Assembly (NCBI GenBank): GCA_937915955.1
Contig: CALGIB010000594.1
Coordinates: 1 to 6,246, forward strand
Reading direction: 5' to 3'
DNA from: an uncultured Pseudomonadota bacterium
GTDB lineage: Bacteria > Myxococcota_A > UBA796 > CAJQPC01
DNA length: 6,246 nucleotides
Positions 1-6,246 of this stretch are shown here, in pieces. The notes under the pieces were generated by a model, which did no database searches, was not told where the DNA came from, and saw nothing but the letters and a program-made list of their open reading frames with translations. Numbering within the stretch: the stretch's first letter is position 1; each line of letters starts with the position of its first letter. A program made the translations under genes and the position numbers.

Positions 1-1322
1 GCATCGGGCGTGAGCATCTCGACGGACTGCGCGACGGCGGCCACCGCCAGCGCCAGCTTCTGGCTGCGCGCCATCGAGTCGCTGCGGTCGATGACGTAGG
101 CGACGGCCAGCGGAGGCGGCTGGCGCTTCTTCTTGTCCGGGAAGGCCACCGGCAAGGTGCGGTCCAGCGGCTCCATCCAGGGCTCGTCGCTGCCCAGCCC
201 CCGGGGTCCACCGCCGATGAGCAGGTCCAGCCCCTCGTCACGGACCAGGGACTGCAGGCGCTCCGGCAGGTCCTCGTCCCAGGTCTCCATGTCAGGGCCC
301 AGCAGGAACAAGGCCGCGCCCTCGGGCACGGTCGAGGGGACCCGCTCCACCGAGCGCGCGGGCTGGCCGGCCCGGACCAGGCTGCGGACGACCGACTCGC
401 TGCGGGGTCCGTGGACCAGCACCGGCCCATCCGTGGTCGTGACCAGCCAGCGCGCGCGGCGGTCGTCCTCGGGCCAGTCGTCGCCGGGATGCAGCTCGAG
501 CTCGAGGCGGTGGGTGCCCGCCGGGGGAGCGCGCAGGGTGAGCGTCAGCTGCTGGCTGCCCTGGCTGAGCTCCAGCGCCTGGCGCGAGGACTCCTGCCCG
601 TCGACGCTCAGGACGAGCTGGGCGGCGCCGTCCTCGCTCGAGGCCAGGGTCAGCTCCAGCTCCACGCGCTCACCGGCCTCGGCCGTGAGCGGACCCTCGA
701 CGCTCAGCAAGCTCCGCTGCGGGCGGTCCACGCCGGGAGGCACGACGTGGATCTCGACCCCGGCGGCGCCGGCGCTGGCGGCGGACTGGAGCACACGCTC
801 GACCTGGGTCGAGCTGCGGGTGTCGGCCCCGTCCGAGAGCAGCAGCACGCGACGACTCGCCGCCGGCGGAGCTCGGAGCACGGCCAGGTCCACCAGCGCC
901 GCCAGGTCCGTGCCCGCGCTGGGGTCGGCCCGCTCGGGCAGGCCCTCGTCCACGCTGAGCTCCCGGCCCAGTGAGAGCCAGGCCACGGGGACCTCGGCGT
1001 GATCCGTGTAGCGCCGCGCGACCCCCAGCGCGTCGTTCAGCCGCGCTGCGCTCATCGACGCGCTGCCGTCCACGGCGACGACCAGCGACAGATCGGGCAC
1101 CTCGCGCGAGACGAAGGGGCGAGCCGCGGCCAGCACCAGTGCCCACAGCCCCAGGACGCGCAGCACGAGCGAGACGAAGTTGCGCGCACGCTCGCGGGCC
1201 TTGGCCCGGGGCAGCACGACCACCAGCAGCGGGGGCAGCAACAGGGCCCAGAGCAGCGTCGGCTCGCGAAAGCCGATCAGCTCGCCCTGGAAGAGCTCGG
1301 CGGGCAGCCCGAAGGGGCTCAT
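1..1322 (-). CDS. Membrane protein with two VWA domains flanking a glutamine-amidotransferase-like domain (3' end outside window)
   Basis: Translating the minus strand from the ATG at 1322 gives 440 codons with no stop before the left edge. Two hydrophobic segments (about residues 21-38 and 51-68) flank an Arg/Lys-rich loop (RAKARERAR), so the following domains should be periplasmic. A first VWA domain (about 78-200) has a full MIDAS: DGSAS at 85-89, Thr138 in GTDL, Asp164 in LLSDG. A beta-rich stretch (about 205-290) follows, then a glutamine-amidotransferase-like segment (about 297-400) with IGGGPRGLG at 369-377. A second VWA begins near 405, with DRSDS at 412-416, and is cut by the edge. 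From memory of the family, full proteins are about 800-950 residues, so about half is missing. The ATG overlaps the upstream stop as ATGA; I see no strong Shine-Dalgarno, so translational coupling is likely. It probably recognises protein partners in a MoxR-dependent membrane complex. Family assignment is strong; the biological role is unknown. Confidence 0.9.
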   Translation of the reverse strand, partial: MSPFGLPAELFQGELIGFREPTLLWALLLPPLLVVVLPRAKARERARNFVSLVLRVLGLWALVLAAARPFVSREVPDLSLVVAVDGSASMSAARLNDALGVARRYTDHAEVPVAWLSLGRELSVDEGLPERADPSAGTDLAALVDLAVLRAPPAASRRVLLLSDGADTRSSTQVERVLQSAASAGAAGVEIHVVPPGVDRPQRSLLSVEGPLTAEAGERVELELTLASSEDGAAQLVLSVDGQESSRQALELSQGSQQLTLTLRAPPAGTHRLELELHPGDDWPEDDRRARWLVTTTDGPVLVHGPRSESVVRSLVRAGQPARSVERVPSTVPEGAALFLLGPDMETWDEDLPERLQSLVRDEGLDLLIGGGPRGLGSDEPWMEPLDRTLPVAFPDKKKRQPPPLAVAYVIDRSDSMARSQKLALAVAAVAQSVEMLTPD

Positions 1323-3046
1323 CGCGGCGCCACGACGAACTCGACGAGCAGCAGGGCTGCGCCGAGCAGGGCCAGCAGGACCTGGCGGGGACGGCCCGGG
1401 GGCTCGGGCTCCTCCTCGCTGCGGATCGGCGCGGGCATGCCCTGGGCGGTGGTCCCGGACTCGGAGGCGGGGTGATCCAGCACGAAGAGCTGCTCGCCCT
1501 GGGCGTCGCGGCGCTTGTAGACGCCGGGCTCCAGCCCCGTCAGCGCCGAGCTCCCGGGCGGGACCTCCCAGGCGCCGAGGGCGTCCTGGCGCTCGACGAA
1601 GGCCCCGACCTCGGGGTCCACGGGCAGCCCGAGGCTGGCGTCCAGCCCCCCGGGGGTGGCCTCGCCGAGCGTGTCGGAGCGGGCCCAGAGCACGAGGTTG
1701 TAGACGAGCTGCGGGAAGGCCACGGTCAGGGGGAGGTCCGAGCGGGTCAGGTCGAAGCCCAGCACGAGGCTGCGCGGGCTCTGGTCGGAGACCACCATGG
1801 CCGGGCCATCGTCGGTGGCCGCCAGCACCCGGCCGGTGCCTCGCGGGAGCTGCAGGACGGAGACCTGTTCGACCACGAGGTGGCGCATGGCGACGCCGCG
1901 GAAGACGCGGTGGCCGAAGTCCCAGGTCGTAAACAGCGGCTCCCTGGCCGTGGCCCAGGACGGGAAGGGACCGGTCCCGCGGGGGGGGTCGATGTAGACC
2001 GCCGGAACCCCGGGGGGCCGCCCCGAGGGCGCGACGCGGTCGAAGATGATCAGATCCAGGTCGGAGGGCGGCCGTCGGTAGCTGTCGGGCTCGAGCCTGC
2101 GCAGCTCCAGCCCGGGGAAGACCGCGAGGACCTCCTCCAGGTAGCGGTTGCCCTCCCCCACGAGCCAGACGCGCGCGGGCCGAAGCGTGGGCAGCAGGCC
2201 GAAGGCCTTGTCGTTCGCCGGCAAGGCGTCCTCGTGGTCGACCAGGGTCGCGAGCACCCACTCCGCCTCCACCGGCTGCATCCGGTAGACTTGGGCGACG
2301 GTCTCGCCTGGCGGCAGCTCGAGCTGGGAGTCTCCGAGCACGCTGTCGACGGTCTCGAGCCGGAGCCGGACCAGACGCTGCTCCGAGCCGTGGTTGCTGA
2401 GCTGGATGCGGATGGCGTACTCGGGGGGCAGGCCGGGCCCCGCCGAGGCGACCACGCTGTCCACCGAGACGTCCTGTGCAGGGCTGCCGACGACGATCTG
2501 CTCAACGTCCTCGGGCAGATCGAGGTGACGGTCGGTGAGGACCCGAGGTCGAATCCCGAGCGCCTGCGTCACCTGCACGGCCCGCTCCACGGCCCCCAGG
2601 CCCAGGCCGGCTTCCAGCCGCTCCAGCGCGTAGGCTTGCTGGGCGAGCGAGGCCCCGGGCGGCGCGAGCACCTGCAGGTCGTCGCGGGCCAGGATCAAGC
2701 CGGCCTCGCTGCCCCGCAGCCAGGGCTCCACCCCGTCCATGCGTCCCGCCGCGGCCATGCTCGCCGAGCCGTCCACGATCAGGACCTGGGGCCGGGTGTC
2801 CTCCTCGTCGACCTGCTCGTCCCCGACCAGCGCGCCCGCGATGGCTCCGCTGGCCGCGACCTGCAGGAGCAGCGCGAGGAGCTGACGCCAGACAGGGTTC
2901 ACCCGCCGCTTCGCCGAGCGCCTCCAGGGCGCCAGCGAGGGCACCACCACGCGCACCGAGCGGCGCCGCAGCAGGAAGAGCAGGACCAGGACCAGGCTCG
3001 CCAGGCCGAAGGCCAGCAGGCCCTGAGTGGGGCTCAGTGGGCTCAC
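1319..3046 (-). CDS. BatA-type membrane protein with N-terminal double anchor and degenerate VWA domain
   Basis: This 575-residue protein starts with GTG, overlapping the DUF58 stop as GTGA. It has the BatA layout: TM1 at about 9-26, a strongly basic loop (27-53, RRRSVRV and RRSAKRR), TM2 at about 55-74, then a VWA-like domain (about 87-190). The first MIDAS motif is present (DGSAS, 92-96) and a TD pair sits at 171-172. No GTxL-type threonine is visible between them, so metal binding may be weak or lost. A beta-rich region (about 200-275) leads into an amidotransferase-like segment (about 290-380), recognisable by NDKA, VGEGNRYLEEVL and DLIIFDRVAP, with no candidate nucleophile cysteine. A last hydrophobic helix (about 555-573) ends right at the C-terminus. 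The basic loop suggests N-terminus outside, loop inside and VWA in the periplasm, with three membrane spans. The likely role is a membrane scaffold linking the cytoplasmic MoxR/DUF58 pair to periplasmic partners. The family is clear; the function is inferred. Confidence 0.9.
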   Translation of the reverse strand: MSPLSPTQGLLAFGLASLVLVLLFLLRRRSVRVVVPSLAPWRRSAKRRVNPVWRQLLALLLQVAASGAIAGALVGDEQVDEEDTRPQVLIVDGSASMAAAGRMDGVEPWLRGSEAGLILARDDLQVLAPPGASLAQQAYALERLEAGLGLGAVERAVQVTQALGIRPRVLTDRHLDLPEDVEQIVVGSPAQDVSVDSVVASAGPGLPPEYAIRIQLSNHGSEQRLVRLRLETVDSVLGDSQLELPPGETVAQVYRMQPVEAEWVLATLVDHEDALPANDKAFGLLPTLRPARVWLVGEGNRYLEEVLAVFPGLELRRLEPDSYRRPPSDLDLIIFDRVAPSGRPPGVPAVYIDPPRGTGPFPSWATAREPLFTTWDFGHRVFRGVAMRHLVVEQVSVLQLPRGTGRVLAATDDGPAMVVSDQSPRSLVLGFDLTRSDLPLTVAFPQLVYNLVLWARSDTLGEATPGGLDASLGLPVDPEVGAFVERQDALGAWEVPPGSSALTGLEPGVYKRRDAQGEQLFVLDHPASESGTTAQGMPAPIRSEEEPEPPGRPRQVLLALLGAALLLVEFVVAPR

Positions 3047-3948
3047 TTCAGCAGCCCCCGACCTCGGAACAGCGTCAGCACGAGGTGCTCCAGATCCGTG
3101 GGCTCGCCGGTGACCGTCTGGACCAGGGGCACGCCGTGGTGGCGGCAGAACAGGACCACCTCGTCGCGCTCCTTCCGGGCCCGGGCCCGGAAGGCCTCGA
3201 CCTCGTCGCGGGTCACCCCGCGCAGGATCTCGCCCGTCTCGCCGTCGACCAGGTCGAAGCGCTCGCCTCGCAGCGGCACCTCGAGCTCCCCAGGGGCCTG
3301 CAGGTGCACGATGCCCACGTCGTAGCGCTGGTGCAGGAGCCGCTTGACCGCGTCCTGCCAGCTGGGATCGGGCAGATCCGAGATGATCACCGCCACACCA
3401 CGGGCCCGGGACAGCTGCAGGAAGCGCTTGCAGGCGCCGTCCAGGTCCGTGCCTGGGGGGAGCTCGCAGTCCTGCAGGTGCCGGTCGATCTTGAGCACCT
3501 CGGCCCGCTTCCGCGCCGGAACCAGCGGCCTGCCCAGCTCGCCCGCGAAGGGCCAGACGTGGACCTGGTCCAGGTTCGAGAGCGCCACGTAGGCCAGCGC
3601 GAGGGCGGCGGACCGGGCGACCTGGGACTTGGGGTCGGTCTCGCCGGGGGTCCCCCGCCGGTCCCCGATGTCCAGCTCCATGCTGCCCGAGACGTCGACG
3701 AGCAGGTGCACGTTGAGCTCGGTCTCCTCCTCGCTCAGGCGGATCATGAGCGTGTCGAGCCGCGCGAACAGCGTCCAGTCGACGTACTTCAGGTCGTCGC
3801 CGGGCGTGTAGCTGCGGTGGTCCGCGAAGTCGATGCCCGCGCCCAGCCGCCGGCTGCGTGTGCGCGCCGCGTACCGGCCCGAGTGCACCCGTCGCGTCGC
3901 GATCCGGAGCAGCTCGAGCTTGGCCAGGAGCTCGGGGCCGAGCTCCAT
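3043..3948 (-). CDS. DUF58 domain protein (soluble, VWA-like MIDAS)
   Basis: A 301-residue protein of the short, soluble DUF58 form; I see no membrane segment, whereas longer relatives carry two N-terminal ones. The DUF58 signature lies at 36-63: GAGIDFADHR, then YTPGDD and DWTLFARLD. It leads into a VWA-like fold with a complete MIDAS: DVSGS at 85-89, Thr167 in PPGTDLDGA, and Asp191 in IISDLPDP. The C-terminal part has an Arg-rich helix (252-262) encoded over a perfect palindrome. The ATG is 3 nt after the MoxR stop, with an AGGGG sequence about 10 nt upstream that may act as a weak ribosome binding site; the 3' end overlaps the BatA gene as GTGA. DUF58 genes are classic neighbours of MoxR ATPases, and the product is thought to be a cytoplasmic adaptor for the ATPase. 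Family is near certain; the partner and substrate are inferred. Confidence 0.95.
   Translation of the reverse strand: MELGPELLAKLELLRIATRRVHSGRYAARTRSRRLGAGIDFADHRSYTPGDDLKYVDWTLFARLDTLMIRLSEEETELNVHLLVDVSGSMELDIGDRRGTPGETDPKSQVARSAALALAYVALSNLDQVHVWPFAGELGRPLVPARKRAEVLKIDRHLQDCELPPGTDLDGACKRFLQLSRARGVAVIISDLPDPSWQDAVKRLLHQRYDVGIVHLQAPGELEVPLRGERFDLVDGETGEILRGVTRDEVEAFRARARKERDEVVLFCRHHGVPLVQTVTGEPTDLEHLVLTLFRGRGLLK
3171..3194. repeat. 24-bp perfect palindrome inside the DUF58 gene
   Basis: The arms CCTTCCGGGCCC and GGGCCCGGAAGG are exact reverse complements with no spacer. The site is all G/C except for two T and two A, and covers residues 252-260 of the DUF58 protein (AFRARARKE on the minus strand). 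A transcript could fold into a very stable hairpin here. The symmetry may simply follow from repeated Arg-Ala codons in a GC-rich gene. Confidence 0.9.
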
Positions 3949-3951
3949 CGG

Positions 3952-4943
<992 letters not shown>

Positions 4944-4947
<4 letters not shown>

Positions 4948-6246
4948 GGGGTCTCCTGTCTGAGGCCGCTGAAATAGGCGACCACGGCGGTCTGCATCAT
5001 GGGGGGCATGTCCTCCTCGGACAGGGCCCGCTCCACCTCGTCGAAGTAGCCGGACCAGACCTCGTCGAAGTCGCTGCCCGGCCCCGTCTGGACGGCCTTT
5101 TCGTTCATGCCCTGCAGGACCTGGGCGCGCTGCTGCTCGCTCATGTTCCCCGGGCCGAGGCCGCCCTGGAGCTGCTCGATCCCTCCGCCGGGCGTGCCGG
5201 CGGGGCCGCTTCGCTCCTTGTCGGCCGAGGGTCCCGCGTCCGCGCCACCGCCGCTGCTGGGCTGGGAGCCGTCCTGGTCGGGGCTGCCGCTGCCGCCGCT
5301 CATGCCCTCGAGCTTCTTGGCGCCGGGATCGTTGATCTCCCCGAGCTGGGTCATCGAGGCGGGCGGCTGGTCCTCCCGGACCTGGAGGTCGGCCGAGCCC
5401 GTGGCGTCGGACTTCGCCTCGGGCGAGCCGCCCGTCGGCGCGGCGCCCATGTCCAGGTTGCCGTCGCGCTCCTGGTCGGCCGTCTCGTGCGCCTCGTCCA
5501 GCGCCTCGACCAGCTCGTCGCGGAGGGCGTCCGCGTAGGCCTCGAGGAAGTCCTGGTAGGAGGCCTGCAGGGCCAGCGCCAGCTCGTGCGCCTCGCTGGC
5601 GGTCTCGGCCAGGTCACGCTTGTCCGGCGCCAGCTCGCTGGTGGACATCGCCGGCGCCATCTGGTCGGCCTGCTGGAGCGCCTGGTTCATCAGATCCTGC
5701 TGCGAGCCCTCGAAGCGGGTCTGGGTCGAGGCGAACTCCTGCCCCGTCAGCTGCGCGTTGATCTCGTTCGCGCGCAGCGTCTCGGCGAGCAGGTTGTTCC
5801 CCAGCTCCTCGAGCTGGGTGATCTCCATGAGCCGCTCCTGGATCTCGGCCGAGAACCCAGCGAGCAGCTCCTCGTCCTGGGACATCATCATCTGGGCCTG
5901 GTCGATGGCCTGCTCGTACTCCTGGCGGGTCTCGAACTCGGCCGGGACCGGGGTCTCCTCGGGGTCCACCGGCTCAGGGGGCGGCGGCAGCGGGGCAGGC
6001 TGGACGAGGTGGCGCGCCACCGGCTCGACCGGCGCGACCGGGCTGACCTTCTGCACGGCCCGGACCCGCTCGCGGAGGTCCTGGACGGCCTCGACCAGCT
6101 CGGCCTGTCCCTTGCGCCGGGCCTGGTCCTCGACCTCGTCCAGGCGACCCAGCAGCTCCTCGGCCGCTCCGGGTTCGGGCTCGGGCTCGGGCTGAAGCAG
6201 CCGATCAGCGCCGACGGCGAGCAGCGCCAGGGACATCGCAGCCAGC
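4944..6246 (-). CDS. Membrane-anchored Glu/Gln-rich coiled-coil protein of unknown function (5' end outside window)
   Basis: The frame is open from the right edge to the TGA at 4944-4946. An ATG exists at 6236 (430 codons), but the codons before it (CTG GCT GCG) extend the hydrophobic run into LAAMSLALLAV, so the real start is probably upstream, outside the window, and this is the end of a membrane helix. Numbered from that ATG: a Pro-Glu repeat (15-22), a charged helix (24-63), a Pro-rich linker (65-100), long Gln/Glu/Ala-rich helices that look coiled-coil (101-255), a Gly/Ser/Asp low-complexity linker (258-365), and a compact C-terminal segment (388-427) with WSGYFDEVERAL and MPPMMQTAVVAYFSGLR. 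The visible part has no cysteine. Position before MoxR and the closing YF motif recall uncharacterised proteins, some near DUF4175, that occupy this slot in related operons; that is from memory and not certain. Its 3' end overlaps MoxR as GTGA, implying co-expression. A structural or clamp role is possible but unproven. Confidence 0.8.
4952..4957 (-). promoter_or_regulatory. Shine-Dalgarno site for the MoxR ATPase gene
   Basis: On the minus strand AGGAGA lies four bases before the GTG at 4947. It is the strongest ribosome binding site at any junction in the window and supports the GTG start. Because it lies inside the end of the upstream coding sequence, translation of MoxR may be both coupled and independently primed, which would allow more ATPase than anchored subunits. 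Confidence 0.7.
6171..6194. repeat. Four-copy hexanucleotide tandem repeat (GGGYTS type)
   Basis: GGGTTC, GGGCTC, GGGCTC and GGGCTG follow one another. On the minus strand they encode alternating Gln/Glu and Pro residues (QPEPEPEP) just after the membrane segment of the coiled-coil protein. The unit is a multiple of three, so changes in copy number would alter linker length without a frameshift. Confidence 0.85.

Noticed and set aside
133..1002. Plus-strand open frame of 289 codons, and other frames over 1-1150
   Set aside because: The Ser/Arg/Pro-rich translations show no motif. The minus-strand frame over the same bases gives two transmembrane helices and two VWA MIDAS motifs, so it is the real gene.
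670..1146. Minus-strand open frame of 158 codons
   Set aside because: It is an alternative frame of the same strand inside the double-VWA gene, with an Arg/Gly-rich low-complexity product and no start signal I could support.
971..3325. Plus-strand open frame of 784 codons
   Set aside because: It lies opposite the BatA and double-VWA genes, which have clear domains and motifs. The plus-strand product is rich in Arg, Pro, Gly and Gln with no recognisable domain, as expected for an antisense frame in GC-rich DNA where stop codons are rare.
3949..3951. Possible promoter or terminator between the MoxR and DUF58 genes
   Set aside because: Only three bases separate the genes. No T-rich hairpin or promoter-like element is visible here or at the other junctions, all of which overlap.

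Overview
This is a very GC-rich window (roughly 70%) that is packed with coding sequence, all on the minus strand. It reads from right to left. Five consecutive genes form one tightly coupled operon of the MoxR AAA+ ATPase / DUF58 / BatA / VWA type, often called an 'aerotolerance' or Bat-like operon. Base composition, GTG starts and this gene set would fit Myxococcota or a neighbouring lineage such as Planctomycetota, but nothing in the window fixes the taxon.

Layout in transcription order: (1) 6246-4944, a 5'-incomplete membrane-anchored, Glu/Gln-rich coiled-coil protein of unknown function; (2) 4947-3952, a MoxR-family AAA+ ATPase; (3) 3948-3043, a soluble DUF58 protein with an intact MIDAS; (4) 3046-1319, a BatA-type membrane protein with a degenerate VWA domain; (5) 1322-1, a 3'-incomplete membrane protein with two VWA domains around a glutamine-amidotransferase-like domain. 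Gene 5 runs off the left edge, so it has no stop codon here. Junctions are GTGA, a 3-nt gap, GTGA and ATGA, so the genes are probably translationally coupled. No intergenic region is long enough for an internal promoter or terminator, and both operon ends lie outside the window.

A model from known families: the ATPase and DUF58 protein work in the cytoplasm. BatA and the double-VWA protein are anchored in the inner membrane, and their Arg-rich loops suggest that their VWA domains face the periplasm. The coiled-coil protein is a further anchored subunit. Together they would be a MoxR-driven machine that matures, assembles or remodels envelope proteins through metal-dependent VWA contacts. The real substrate of such operons is poorly known and cannot be read from this sequence. 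There are no RNA genes, mobile elements or CRISPR arrays. The most unusual local features are a 24-bp perfect palindrome inside the DUF58 gene, a C8 run in the BatA gene, a hexanucleotide repeat encoding a Pro-Glu linker, and the absence of cysteine from the visible parts of all three envelope proteins.
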